In this document: piece by piece, positions 8,992-17,664 of the stretch
Numbering within the stretch: position 1 is the first letter of the stretch
Layout: each line of letters opens with the position of its first letter
Assembly (NCBI GenBank): GCA_903824785.1
Contig: CAIJYD010000052.1
Location: forward strand, 1-64,000
Source of the DNA: an uncultured Bacteroidota bacterium
Lineage (GTDB): Bacteria; Bacteroidota; Bacteroidia; Bacteroidales; VadinHA17
Direction of reading: 5' to 3'
Length of the DNA: 64,000 nucleotides
Notes under the pieces: model-generated
Database searches by the model: none
Seen by the model: only the letters and a program-made list of their open reading frames with translations
Told to the model about the DNA's origin: nothing
Program-made: the position numbers and the translations under genes

Positions 8992-9933
8992 ATGAAAGAA
9001 GAAATTATTGTAAGTGGAAGGATGAATCAACTCATTGATCCACATTTACATATCTGGCACTGGCAGATCTCTCTTTATCTTTTTCTGGGCGGAATGGCAG
9101 CAGGGATCCTGGCAATAGCTGCCCTATATTTCATCAGAGGCAGAGAAAAAGATTACAGAACAGCAGTCCGCATTACTCCATTTCTGGCACCAATACTCCT
9201 TATCCTTGGATTAATTGCACTATTCATTGATCTTCGCCATAAGCTTTTTTTCTGGCAGCTTTATACAAACATAAAACTTCAGTCACCAATGTCATGGGGT
9301 GCCTGGACACTTCTGGTTATAACACCTGTCTCATTTATCTGGTGCGCTCTGCATATAAAAGAGATTTTTCCGAAATGGGACTGGAAGTTTCAATTTCTTT
9401 ATGATCTGGAAACATTCCTGAACAGATTTAAAAAAGTACTCGCCTGGATTATGCTGATCTATGCAATCATCCTTGGGATTTATACCGGTATTTTGCTTTC
9501 AGCCTTTAATGCTCGTCCGCTGTGGAATACATCAATTCTCGGACCTCTGTTTCTTGCTTCAGGCTTGTCAGCAGGTGCTGCTGCAACTCTTTTATTATCA
9601 AAAGACAAAGAGGAGCGGAAACAGTTTGCCAGGATTGACCTTGTTTTGATCGGGGTGGAATTATTCCTTATCATTCATATGTTTATGGGATTTCTTGCCA
9701 GTACTCAGGTGCAGATTGAAGCAGCAAATATGTTCCTTGGAGGGCCATATACCATGTCGTTCTGGATTTTCGTTGTGATCCTCGGGATGCTGATACCTGC
9801 TCTGCTTGAGATAATGGAACTGGGTAAATTTCATATTCCGGTAATAGTACCTGCAGGCCTTGTAATCTTCGGAAGCCTTATGCTCCGGTTCATCATTGTC
9901 TATGCAGGGCAGGTAAGCAGATGGTTATATTAG
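8992..9933 (+). CDS. NrfD/PsrC-type membrane anchor subunit
   Basis: This integral membrane subunit of 313 residues has about eight to nine predicted helices, matching the NrfD/PsrC family that exchanges electrons with menaquinone. Characteristic features are the N-terminal amphipathic stretch DPHLHIWHWQISLYLFLGG leading into the first helix, and a late RFIIVYAGQVSR segment. No haem-binding cytochrome domain is visible. It completes the catalytic/FeS/anchor trio begun at 6204. Direction of electron flow (quinol oxidation with sulfur reduction, or the reverse) cannot be decided from sequence. Confidence 0.9.
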   Translation: MKEEIIVSGRMNQLIDPHLHIWHWQISLYLFLGGMAAGILAIAALYFIRGREKDYRTAVRITPFLAPILLILGLIALFIDLRHKLFFWQLYTNIKLQSPMSWGAWTLLVITPVSFIWCALHIKEIFPKWDWKFQFLYDLETFLNRFKKVLAWIMLIYAIILGIYTGILLSAFNARPLWNTSILGPLFLASGLSAGAAATLLLSKDKEERKQFARIDLVLIGVELFLIIHMFMGFLASTQVQIEAANMFLGGPYTMSFWIFVVILGMLIPALLEIMELGKFHIPVIVPAGLVIFGSLMLRFIIVYAGQVSRWLY

Positions 9934-10007
9934 GTTTCCGCCAACCCGATGCCGCAAACCGCATACCGTAAAAAGATAAAAACAGATTATTTAAAATAGA
10001 ATTACAA

Positions 10008-10541
10008 ATGACTAAAACGAAGGAAGTAAAACAAAAAAAGTACCTCAACCCATATGTAGGAGGGGTATTGCTTGGTATCGTTCTTCTGGCTGCGAATTTT
10101 GTTTCAGGCCGGGGACTTGGCGCCAGCGGTGCCATAAAAAGTACAGTTGTTACTGCAGTCACAGCTATTGTTCCATCGTCAACAGAGAGCTCCGGATTTG
10201 TAAAAGAATTCAGTGAATCGCATAAAGGCAACCCGATGAAAACCTGGCTGGTATTTGAGATGATGGGAGTTCTGGTTGGGGGTTTTCTTTCCGGAGCGTT
10301 TGCCGGTCGTTTGAAGTTTAAGGTTGAACATTCACCTCAGATCACGTCACGCAAAAGATTGCTTCTTGCCCTCGGAGGGGGAGTCCTTTTTGGCTTCGGT
10401 TCACAACTCGGACGAGGCTGTACCAGCGGCTCTGCTCTCAGCGGAATGGCAGTTCTTTCTCTGGGTGGATTTATTACAATGATGGCAATATTCGGAACCG
10501 CATTTGCACTGGCATATCTCTTCAGAAAAAACTGGATCTAG
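10008..10541 (+). CDS. YeeE/YedE family sulfur transporter, N-terminal-half type
   Basis: This is a half-size (177-residue) YeeE/YedE protein with about four to five transmembrane segments. The family includes TsuA, which imports thiosulfate through a relay of membrane cysteines. Here the characteristic cysteine is in the SQLGRGCTSGSALSGMA motif, and the N-terminus carries FVSGRGLGASGAIKS. Full-length TsuA combines two such halves in one chain; in this genome the second half is the next gene. It begins 74 bp after the NrfD-like gene on the same strand, so it is probably co-transcribed with it. A paralogue is at 61080-61589. Confidence 0.88.
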   Translation: MTKTKEVKQKKYLNPYVGGVLLGIVLLAANFVSGRGLGASGAIKSTVVTAVTAIVPSSTESSGFVKEFSESHKGNPMKTWLVFEMMGVLVGGFLSGAFAGRLKFKVEHSPQITSRKRLLLALGGGVLFGFGSQLGRGCTSGSALSGMAVLSLGGFITMMAIFGTAFALAYLFRKNWI

Positions 10542-10637
10542 TGGCTCACGGAACAGAGCGTGCGGCAAATGGCAAAAAACATAACAGCATAACATTTTAA
10601 CGATATAACAGACTTTAAGACATTAAGACAAAATAAG

Positions 10638-11228
10638 ATGGGACCATTAGCAATCAACGAAATAATATCGGAAAACACCAACCTTTTTCTGGCTTTTATA
10701 ATAGGAATAGGTTTTGGCTTTGTTCTGGAACAGAGCGGTTTTTCTTCAAGCAGGAAGCTTGCAGGCGTTTTTTACGGTTATGATACCGTTGTTCTGAAAG
10801 TATTCTTTACTGCAGCAATAACAGGTATGCTCGGACTTCTCTTTTTCAGTCTCTTTGGCTGGATAGACCTGAATCTGGTTTATGTTAATCCTACTTATCT
10901 GACATCCGCAATTGTTGGCGGCATTATTATGGGCGCCGGATTTATTATGGGCGGCTATTGCCCTGGCACAAGTTTCTGCGGTGCCTCAATAGGCAAAATT
11001 GATGCAATCGTCTTTATTGGCGGATTGTTTATAGGAGTATTTATTTTTGGTATCGGTTATGACCTCTGGGATGGAATGTATCTGGCCAGTAATCTTGGCT
11101 CCCCAAAAATCAGTACCACGCTTGGTATGTCCGACGGGATATTTGCATTTTTACTCATTCTTGCCGCTTTGGCAATGTTCTGGGTAGCTGAATGGGCTGA
11201 GAAAAAATTCCCGAGAGAAGAATATTAA
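10638..11228 (+). CDS. YeeE/YedE family sulfur transporter, C-terminal-half type
   Basis: This second half-transporter (196 residues, about five helices) carries the motifs GFGFVLEQSGFSSSRKLAG near the N-terminus and GGYCPGTSFCGASIGK in the middle, where TsuA-type proteins have their functional cysteines. The two cysteines here are in YCPGTSFC. It presumably assembles with the preceding 177-residue half to form a complete channel. The 96-bp spacer to that gene holds nothing recognisable. The rhodanese-fold gene follows 39 bp downstream. Its paralogue is 60412-61014, which has the same motifs, so the split is ancestral in this organism and not a recent frameshift. Confidence 0.88.
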   Translation: MGPLAINEIISENTNLFLAFIIGIGFGFVLEQSGFSSSRKLAGVFYGYDTVVLKVFFTAAITGMLGLLFFSLFGWIDLNLVYVNPTYLTSAIVGGIIMGAGFIMGGYCPGTSFCGASIGKIDAIVFIGGLFIGVFIFGIGYDLWDGMYLASNLGSPKISTTLGMSDGIFAFLLILAALAMFWVAEWAEKKFPREEY

Positions 11229-11267
11229 TAATTATCATGAAACTGTAAAACTTAAATATTATATAAT

Positions 11268-11891
11268 ATGAAACCACGTAACTTATTAGCATTGTTCATA
11301 ATCCCGATGGGCTTAATTATTGCAGCTGTTCCCCAGAATAAGACTAAACCTTACAAACTTACAGCTGAAGAGCTATTGGGTGAAGTTAACACCCGTACTC
11401 AGTATGTTACTCCGGATGCTGTTGCAGACATGATAATTAAAAAGGATCCATCTCTTCGTCTGATTGATGTCAGAAGTCAGGATGAGTTCGAAAAATTCAG
11501 TCTGCCCGGTGCTATTAATATTCCGGTCACTGATCTTCTTTCTGATCAGTACACCGACATAATCAATCAGGATATTAAAATGAATATCTTTTATTCCAAT
11601 GGAACACTGACCTCAAATGAGGCGTGGATGATAACTCGGCAACTGGGTTTTTCTAACAATTTTGTGCTTGAAGGCGGTCTGAACTATTGGTTTGATGCAA
11701 TCCTTAATCCTCAGAAGCCTGCTTCCACCAGCCCTGATGAGGAGTTTGCCAAATACGACTTTCGTAAAAGTGCAGGAGGTGCTCTTGGCGGAGGCGGTGC
11801 AATACAAACAACCCAGAACCTTGGTGCTTCATCTGCAAAACCGATGCTTAAACCGGGAGGGAAGAAAAAGAAAGCTTCAGGCGGCTGCTAA
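11268..11891 (+). CDS. Exported rhodanese-fold protein with C-terminal Gly-Gly-Cys tail
   Basis: This 207-residue protein has an N-terminal hydrophobic signal or anchor (residues 5-21) and a single rhodanese-like domain (about 50-145; LRLIDVRSQDEFEKFSLPGA, later LEGGLNYWFD). The rhodanese active-site loop, normally C-x4-R/S, reads FYSNGTLTSNEAW, so the persulfide cysteine is missing. The only cysteine in the whole chain is the final residue (SGGC), at the end of a flexible Gly/Ala/Lys-rich tail. It follows two YeeE half-transporters by 39 bp and has a paralogue at 59788-60399 with the same properties. I infer a periplasmic sulfur carrier or delivery protein for the transporter. It is not a classical rhodanese. 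Confidence 0.8.
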   Translation: MKPRNLLALFIIPMGLIIAAVPQNKTKPYKLTAEELLGEVNTRTQYVTPDAVADMIIKKDPSLRLIDVRSQDEFEKFSLPGAINIPVTDLLSDQYTDIINQDIKMNIFYSNGTLTSNEAWMITRQLGFSNNFVLEGGLNYWFDAILNPQKPASTSPDEEFAKYDFRKSAGGALGGGGAIQTTQNLGASSAKPMLKPGGKKKKASGGC

Positions 11892-11938
11892 CCTTGCATA
11901 AATCTTATCTGTAGGATTTCTTTACTAACATTTCTTAT

Positions 11939-11964
11939 AAGCAGGCATCAGGAGAGGCCTGTTT
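11939..11964 (+). terminator. Possible terminator after the psr-YeeE-rhodanese operon
   Basis: An 8-bp stem with one G-T pair (AAGCAGGC at 11939-11946, GCCTGTTT at 11957-11964) encloses a 10-nt loop, 48 bp after the rhodanese-fold stop codon. The T-run after it is weak, so this is a tentative call. Confidence 0.35.
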
Positions 11965-12061
11965 ATCCTTGTTTTACATTATTCTTACCGAATAAGTTGA
12001 AAAATATAAATTTGATTTCTATATTTGATTTCTCCAACCCCTTCAGGTTGTCTGCATCTTT

Positions 12062-12069
12062 TACATTTG
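12062..12069 (+). promoter_or_regulatory. -7 box upstream of the small secreted protein
   Basis: TACATTTG matches TAnnTTTG exactly, 49 bp before the ATG at 12119. No -33 box with correct spacing is seen. Confidence 0.4.
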
Positions 12070-12118
12070 TATTTTGATTTTTGACTTCATTTACTGATTA
12101 TTAACAAACTGGTTAATT

Positions 12119-12523
12119 ATGAAAACAAAATTATTGGCTATTCTGGTTATATCTTTCTTATCCTTAATAACTGTCAGCGGACAAGATAGCACTGTAAAAA
12201 TTAACCCTGTGGGTACATGGAAGTTTGAAGCTCCTTATGCTCCTGAAGGTTATTCTTCAGGTACTCTTGTTTTTAGTCTAGCCGATCAAAAAACCACTGC
12301 ACAGATGAATTTTGCAGGAAATGGAAATAAATTTCCAGCCGAAAAACTTATTATAAGTAACAATTCACTTACTTTTAACGTCTATGTGGAAGGAAATACT
12401 GTTGCTGTTACACTAAAATCTGAAGATCAGACTAAAATGTCAGGAAAAGCTGTTTATTCCGAGGGTGAGGTTCCTCTTACACTCACAAAAGTTATTGAAG
12501 CGGAGCAGCAGAAAAAGAGATAA
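12119..12523 (+). CDS. Small secreted protein of unknown function
   Basis: I do not recognise this 134-residue protein. It starts with a clear signal peptide (a lysine, then a hydrophobic core to about residue 20, cleavage likely after VSG). The mature part is rich in alternating polar and hydrophobic residues and predicted beta strands, beginning with NPVGTWKFEAPYAPEGYSSG. This G-T-W-x-F opening resembles small lipocalin-like or copper-resistance-like beta-barrel proteins of Bacteroidetes, but I cannot assign a family. The tail is charged (EAEQQKKR). The gene stands alone with its own promoter-like box. The 210-bp spacer after it contains an 8-bp perfect hairpin at 12610-12631 without a T-run. 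Confidence 0.7.
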   Translation: MKTKLLAILVISFLSLITVSGQDSTVKINPVGTWKFEAPYAPEGYSSGTLVFSLADQKTTAQMNFAGNGNKFPAEKLIISNNSLTFNVYVEGNTVAVTLKSEDQTKMSGKAVYSEGEVPLTLTKVIEAEQQKKR

Positions 12524-12733
12524 TCTGATTTTTAAAAAGATTTTTCTACTTTTGATGAGCATATCGATTAAAGTAAAGATATTAAGTTGAAGTCTGCATG
12601 ACCGACTGCAATCACAACATTACTTGTGATTACATTTAAGCTATATTGGTACATATAATTCATTTTAAATTAATTGGATTTGTCCGGGCGTGCCATTTTG
12701 GGTTCGTCTTACTGTTAAAATCAAAATTCTGTT

Positions 12734-14719
12734 ATGATGAAAAAAAATCTGATTACTCTTCTGGTCTGCCTTGTAACAGCAGCTTCGGTTAAATCGCAGA
12801 TTGTTCTTAAAGAGCCATTAAGCGACCGTCAGACATATTATAAAATTGACGCAAGGCTCGACCCTGTCTTAAAGACTGTGTCCGGTTCAATGGAGGCATA
12901 TTGGGTAAACAAATCTTCTGATGTTGTTCCTGATATACGGATGCATATGTATATGAACGCTTTCAGGAGCAATAAGTCAACCTTGTACAATGAATCAGGC
13001 GGATCCCCCGGATCAAAAAAATCTGATTTCGGATGGATCGATATAAAGACATTTACTGACCGGAATGGTGCCGATCTTATTGGAAGAATGCAATTTATAA
13101 GTCCTGATGACGGGAATAACCAGGATCAGACAGTTTTGCAAATTCTTCTTCCAAAGCCTGCCTTGCCCGGTGATACAATCTTCTTAAAGTTTAAATTTGA
13201 AACAAAACTTCCATCTACCATACGGAGAACCGGATTTAATGATGATTTCTTTTTTGTCGGTCAGTGGTTTCCAAAATTCGGAGTTTATGAGCCTGCCGGG
13301 ATGCGGTTTGCTGCAATTGGAGGGTGGAACTGTCACCAGTTCCATGTAAACTCTGAATTCTATTCCAATCATAGCGTTTATGATGTAAAAATCACACTCC
13401 CTGTTGAGTATGTTGTTGGTTCAGGAGGGCTTCTTATGAATGAAGCGGTTTCTGATTCTGCGGGAAAAATTAAAACACTCACCTACCGGGCAGAAGATAT
13501 TGTGGATTTTGCATGGACAGCATGGCCCGGATATGCAGTTTTTACTGATCAGTGGAAACATGTGAAATTAACTCTGCTAATTCCTAAAGAGCGTATCAGT
13601 CAGGTTGGACGACAATTTTCTGCAGTGAAAAACGGGCTTGAGTATTTTACTGAAAATGTAGGTCCATACCCATGGCCGCATCTTACTGTTGTTGATCCTC
13701 CGTTAATAGGAGCAGGTGCCGGAGGAATGGAGTATACAACAATTTTTACTTCTGCGTCTGCCCCAAATATACCGGACTATTTTTATCAGCCCGAAATGGT
13801 TACTGTTCATGAATTCGGTCACGCCTATTTTATGGGTATTCTAGCAAGTAATGAGTTCGAGGAGCCATGGCTTGATGAGGGTGTAAATTCCTTTCTTGAG
13901 GAACGGGTAATGGACCATTATTACGGACCGGAGGCGGGAATACTTAATCACCCATGGCTTAAGATCTCTGATAAATCGCTCGGCAGAGCGGCCTATTTAT
14001 TGGCAGGAAGCAGGAATATAGTAAGCAATGCCGAAAATTCGTGGAATTATGTTCATGGTACTTATGGAATGATGTCGTACCAGAAGACAGCAACCTGGCT
14101 TTATACCTTAATGGGTTTAATAGGAGAGGAGACCACAAATGAGGTTTTCAGGGAGTATTACCGGAAGTGGGCTTTTAAACATCCATCAGGAAAAGATTTT
14201 ATAGGTGTTGTAAATGAAGTTGTTACAAAAAAATACGGAAACAGGTTTGGTCCTGACATGAACTGGTTTTTCGATCAGTTTCTTTATGGAACAGGTATTG
14301 TGGATTATAAAGTAGATAGATTTTTCAGCGCGAAGATCTCCGGTTTTACTGGGGTAATTAATGATGCTGATTCAATGGCATTTAAAGCAAGTAAATATAA
14401 GGAAGATACAATTTATAAATCTACCGTTCAGCTTGAAAGACCGGGAGATATTATACTTCCTGTTGATGTTATGATCCATTTCGATAACAATGATACTATC
14501 CTTGAAACATGGGATGGGAAAGCCCGTTTCAAAGATTTTTTTTATACCGGGACCAGAAAGGTTGACTGGGTTAAGATAGATCCTGGTTATAAAATCAGGA
14601 TGGATGTAAATTTTGCCAATAACTCAATGACCAAGGAACCGGATGGAGTGCCGGTGCGGAGGTTTATAGATAAAATTATCATTTTTATGCAATTCTTTAT
14701 TAGTTTTATTACATTGTAA
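12734..14719 (+). CDS. M1 family zinc metallopeptidase, secreted
   Basis: This is an aminopeptidase-N-like enzyme of 661 residues with an N-terminal signal peptide (to about residue 21). The zinc site is HEFGH at 359-363 with the third ligand Glu382 in PWLDEG, giving the HExxH-x18-E spacing typical of M1 peptidases. The substrate-binding motif corresponding to GxMEN is GGMEY at 330-334. The N-terminal beta domain spans about 30-250. The C-terminal region is shorter than in classical aminopeptidase N, as in other secreted bacterial M1 proteins. It probably trims peptides in the periplasm or outside the cell. The next gene starts 11 bp downstream, so co-transcription is possible. Confidence 0.93.
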   Translation: MMKKNLITLLVCLVTAASVKSQIVLKEPLSDRQTYYKIDARLDPVLKTVSGSMEAYWVNKSSDVVPDIRMHMYMNAFRSNKSTLYNESGGSPGSKKSDFGWIDIKTFTDRNGADLIGRMQFISPDDGNNQDQTVLQILLPKPALPGDTIFLKFKFETKLPSTIRRTGFNDDFFFVGQWFPKFGVYEPAGMRFAAIGGWNCHQFHVNSEFYSNHSVYDVKITLPVEYVVGSGGLLMNEAVSDSAGKIKTLTYRAEDIVDFAWTAWPGYAVFTDQWKHVKLTLLIPKERISQVGRQFSAVKNGLEYFTENVGPYPWPHLTVVDPPLIGAGAGGMEYTTIFTSASAPNIPDYFYQPEMVTVHEFGHAYFMGILASNEFEEPWLDEGVNSFLEERVMDHYYGPEAGILNHPWLKISDKSLGRAAYLLAGSRNIVSNAENSWNYVHGTYGMMSYQKTATWLYTLMGLIGEETTNEVFREYYRKWAFKHPSGKDFIGVVNEVVTKKYGNRFGPDMNWFFDQFLYGTGIVDYKVDRFFSAKISGFTGVINDADSMAFKASKYKEDTIYKSTVQLERPGDIILPVDVMIHFDNNDTILETWDGKARFKDFFYTGTRKVDWVKIDPGYKIRMDVNFANNSMTKEPDGVPVRRFIDKIIIFMQFFISFITL

Positions 14720-14730
14720 ATCAATATAAT

Positions 14731-16101
14731 ATGAAAATATTTGAGTCATTGAAAATAGGAGCAATCCGTTCTGTCAAAGCCTGGAAGGGAGTTTTAATAA
14801 TGTATTCACTGACACTTTTTCTTATCGCTTTGATAGCCCTTCCGGTGAAAACAGGAATTAAAAGCGTACTTGGGAGCAGTATGGTTACAGAATTGCTTTC
14901 CAAGGGTATAAGTCTTGATGTTATTTCTGATTTCGGAACTAATCTTAATACAATAATTTCCTCTTTATCTTTCGGATTATTTCTGATTTTATTACTTGGA
15001 GGTTTGATGAATGTTTTTCTGGCTGGAGGGCTCTTTAGTATTCTTAAACAATCAGAGAAAAAACCTTCGGCAGCACTGTTTTTTGAAGGTGGAGCCTCAA
15101 ATTTCCTCTCCTTCCTGATAATAACTGTAGTTAGTTCGCTGATGATTCTGTTTATTGGTTTTATAATTATTGGGGTGCCGGCAATGATAGCAGGCAGCTC
15201 GTCGCAATCTGAAGGGGCAGGATTCAGAACTGCCCGTCTTTTTGCAATGGTCCTGGCGTTAATACTTCCTGTTTTTCTGCTCGTAGCCGATTATGCCCGC
15301 GCCTGGCAGGTAACAAGGGAGAGAAAGAAGGCTTTTAAGGCATTAGGTTTCGGATTCAGTCAGACTTTCCGAACCTTCCTGTCATCCTACCCTGTAATGA
15401 TTATACTCTTCATTATTCAGGTTCTGTTCGGATGGATGGTTTTAAATAAGCTGCTCGGATCATATCCTGTTACCGGCGGGGGAGTATTCCTGATGTTCCT
15501 CATTTCACAGATACTTTTCTTTGTAAAAGTACTACTCAGGGGATGGAGATACGGAAGCGTTACTTCACTGATGGAGATGAATCCTGAAAAACCTTCAGAT
15601 AATTCTAAAGTTATAGTTACTGAAAAATCACTTTATCAGTTTTCTGCAAGAACTCTTCAGGGTATTGAAACATCGATGGAGATCTGCCGTGGGAAGGTAG
15701 TTCTGGTGGTTAACACAGCAAGCAAATGTGGATTTACACCACAGTATGAAGGGCTTGAAAAACTTTACCAGACATATAAAGAGAGAGGATTGGTTATTCT
15801 TGGATTTCCCTGCAATCAGTTTGCAAATCAGGAACCTGGCACTGAAGCAGAGATTGCTGAAGGATGCCTGATAAATTATGGTGTTTCATTTCCAATGTTC
15901 TCAAAAGTTGAGGTTAATGGCAATAATGCAGATCCCATTTTTAAGTATCTAAAAAGCAGGCTTCATGGTTTTACAGGGAAAAGAATCAAATGGAATTTCA
16001 CCAAATTTCTTATTGATGCAAACGGGATTCCTGTTAAAAGATTTTCACCGGCAACAAAACCTGAAAACCTGGTAAAGGATATAGAGAAGTTATTGAGATG
16101 A
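14731..16101 (+). CDS. Membrane protein fused to a glutathione peroxidase-like domain
   Basis: One open frame of 456 residues joins two unrelated parts. Residues 1-275 form a polytopic membrane region with about six hydrophobic segments and no family that I recognise. Residues 295-456 are a complete thiol peroxidase of the glutathione peroxidase family: peroxidatic Cys333 in ASKCGFTPQ, FPCNQFANQEPG at 359-370, Trp421-Asn422 in KRIKWNFTKF, and a likely resolving Cys379, which suggests thioredoxin as reductant. GPx domains of this type normally stand alone at about 160 residues. An internal ATG at residue 281 or 283, preceded by GGAG, could give a separate soluble peroxidase. The active-site part would lie at one membrane face; which one is uncertain. 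Confidence 0.85.
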   Translation: MKIFESLKIGAIRSVKAWKGVLIMYSLTLFLIALIALPVKTGIKSVLGSSMVTELLSKGISLDVISDFGTNLNTIISSLSFGLFLILLLGGLMNVFLAGGLFSILKQSEKKPSAALFFEGGASNFLSFLIITVVSSLMILFIGFIIIGVPAMIAGSSSQSEGAGFRTARLFAMVLALILPVFLLVADYARAWQVTRERKKAFKALGFGFSQTFRTFLSSYPVMIILFIIQVLFGWMVLNKLLGSYPVTGGGVFLMFLISQILFFVKVLLRGWRYGSVTSLMEMNPEKPSDNSKVIVTEKSLYQFSARTLQGIETSMEICRGKVVLVVNTASKCGFTPQYEGLEKLYQTYKERGLVILGFPCNQFANQEPGTEAEIAEGCLINYGVSFPMFSKVEVNGNNADPIFKYLKSRLHGFTGKRIKWNFTKFLIDANGIPVKRFSPATKPENLVKDIEKLLR

Positions 16102-16107
16102 TTTTGC

Positions 16108-16707
16108 ATGGGTAAAAGGCTTGTTTTATTGGCTCTTATTTTTCTGCCGGTTTTTTTACCTGCTCAGAATCCTGATATCCGTATTCTTCGTTCAATAAAT
16201 TCACCACAGACTCTCCGATCAGACAAGTTTTTCGGATTAGTATCAAATTCCGATGCCTGGCTCATTTTTACTATCCCGGCAGGTATAGGTACCGCAGGTT
16301 TGATCAAACATGATGACAGGCTGATAAGAAACGCATGTGTAACCCTTGCTGCTGCAACTCTTGACTTTGGAATTACAACGGCTTTGAAATATTCAATAAA
16401 CCGTGACCGGCCTTTCATTACCTATCCTGATATTAAGAAAAAATCTGACGGAGGCAGTCCCTCTTTTCCTTCAGGACATACTTCGGGTGCTTTTTCGGTG
16501 GCAACTTCCCTGAGCCTGGCTTATCCCAGATGGTACATCGTTGCCCCGGCATATACCTGGGCAGGAACCGTCGGCTATTCCCGCATGCACCTCGGAGTAC
16601 ATTATCCATCAGATGTTTTTATAGGAGCTCTCGTTGGATCGGGAAGCGCTTATCTTACTTACAGAATTAATCAGAAACTCCTGAATTCAAAAAATCAAAA
16701 ACATTAA
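16108..16707 (+). CDS. PAP2 family phosphatase
   Basis: This 199-residue member of the type 2 phosphatidic acid phosphatase family has an N-terminal signal-like helix. The three catalytic motifs are readable: KYSINRDRPF (motif 1, KxxxxxxRP), PSFPSGHTSGAF (motif 2, PSGH) and SRMHLGVHYPSDV (motif 3, SRxxxxxHxxxD). Such enzymes dephosphorylate lipid phosphates or undecaprenyl pyrophosphate at the periplasmic face of the membrane. It begins 6 bp after the membrane-GPx gene, so the two are probably co-transcribed. The exact substrate cannot be deduced. Confidence 0.9.
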   Translation: MGKRLVLLALIFLPVFLPAQNPDIRILRSINSPQTLRSDKFFGLVSNSDAWLIFTIPAGIGTAGLIKHDDRLIRNACVTLAAATLDFGITTALKYSINRDRPFITYPDIKKKSDGGSPSFPSGHTSGAFSVATSLSLAYPRWYIVAPAYTWAGTVGYSRMHLGVHYPSDVFIGALVGSGSAYLTYRINQKLLNSKNQKH

Positions 16708-16776
16708 ACAGGCGGCTGCACCACACTCTTCGTCACTCACACGGTGCTTCGACTTCGCTCAGCAACCGTGCTTCCG

Positions 16777-16818
16777 TCGGTCAGCACCTTCGGCTACCGT
16801 CGGTCAGTGCCTTCGGCT
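16777..16818. repeat. Dispersed short repeat (two tandem copies)
   Basis: TCGGTCAGCACCTTCGGCT at 16777-16795 is followed at 16800-16818 by a copy with two changes, and the first form recurs exactly at 35615-35633. Both places are intergenic. The surrounding 16730-16830 is GC-rich compared with its neighbourhood and has no plausible gene. Confidence 0.6.
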
Positions 16819-16895
16819 CAAAAATGTCGCCTTATAAGTATAAATACCCCCTGTAAATAGGCTTTAAGCTTCTTTCTTCCTTTTTACAATAAACC

Positions 16896-16903
16896 TATTT
16901 TTG
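16896..16903 (+). promoter_or_regulatory. -7 box of the hdr-like operon
   Basis: TATTTTTG is an exact match to TAnnTTTG, 39 bp before the first hdr-like ATG at 16943. No convincing -33 element is visible. Confidence 0.5.
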
Positions 16904-16942
16904 TGTTAATCTTTTAACACATCATATTCCACGGGACGATTA

Positions 16943-17650
16943 ATGGAAAATCTTTACGAATTATTACTAAAAGATATCAGGTTTGAAGAGGGACTAAATG
17001 CCTGTATGAATTGCGGGGTCTGCACTGCTATCTGTCCGGCAGCAGAATTTTATAATTACGATCCCCGAAAAATTGTTGATATCGTTCAGACTCAAGATAA
17101 TAATGATATTAAAGATCTTCTGAAGTCTGAAACAATCTGGTATTGCGGAGAATGCATGTCGTGTAAAACACGTTGTCCGAGGGGAAATGCACCCGGTTTG
17201 ATAATAATGGCCTTAAGAGGTTTATCGCAGGAGCTGGGTTACTTTACCGAATCAGAAAAAGGAAGACAGCAGCTGGCAATAAAGCGGACAGTAGGCGACT
17301 GGATTCTGAGTACAGGATATTGCGTTTATCTCGATGGAATAAGCATGGCAATGCATCCGGAACAGGGACCTGTCTGGGAATGGGTGATGGAAAATAAAGA
17401 AGATCTGTTCAACAGGCTTGGAGGAAACTATAAAGGCGACGGTCCAGGTATTTTACGGAAGATTCCTCAGGATACTCTCGACGAACTGAAAAGGATTTTT
17501 GAAGTGACAGGCGGAATGGATCGTTACGAAAAGATAGAAGCATATTCTAAATTGAAAGCTGAAGAGATGAATCTTGAGCTTGACGAAGGTATTGATAATG
17601 AATATTTCAGGCATATTTATAAAACTGATAACGGTACTCACACACGGTAA
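16943..17650 (+). CDS. Heterodisulfide reductase subunit C-like FeS protein (sHdrC1-like)
   Basis: This 235-residue soluble ferredoxin-like protein has two 4Fe-4S motifs: Cys21, 24, 27 and 31 in CMNCGVCTAICP, and Cys68, 71, 74 and 78 in CGECMSCKTRCP. HdrC relays electrons between the flavin subunit HdrA and the catalytic HdrB. The extended C-terminal region (about 90-235) without cysteine pairs makes it longer than methanogen HdrC and closer in size to HdrC1 of sulfur-oxidising (sHdr) clusters. It is the first gene of a five-gene operon and is followed after 14 bp by the HdrB-like gene. Family identity is clear; placement in the sHdr branch is inferred from size and gene order. Confidence 0.88.
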   Translation: MENLYELLLKDIRFEEGLNACMNCGVCTAICPAAEFYNYDPRKIVDIVQTQDNNDIKDLLKSETIWYCGECMSCKTRCPRGNAPGLIIMALRGLSQELGYFTESEKGRQQLAIKRTVGDWILSTGYCVYLDGISMAMHPEQGPVWEWVMENKEDLFNRLGGNYKGDGPGILRKIPQDTLDELKRIFEVTGGMDRYEKIEAYSKLKAEEMNLELDEGIDNEYFRHIYKTDNGTHTR

Positions 17651-17664
17651 TAGAATCTTAATTT

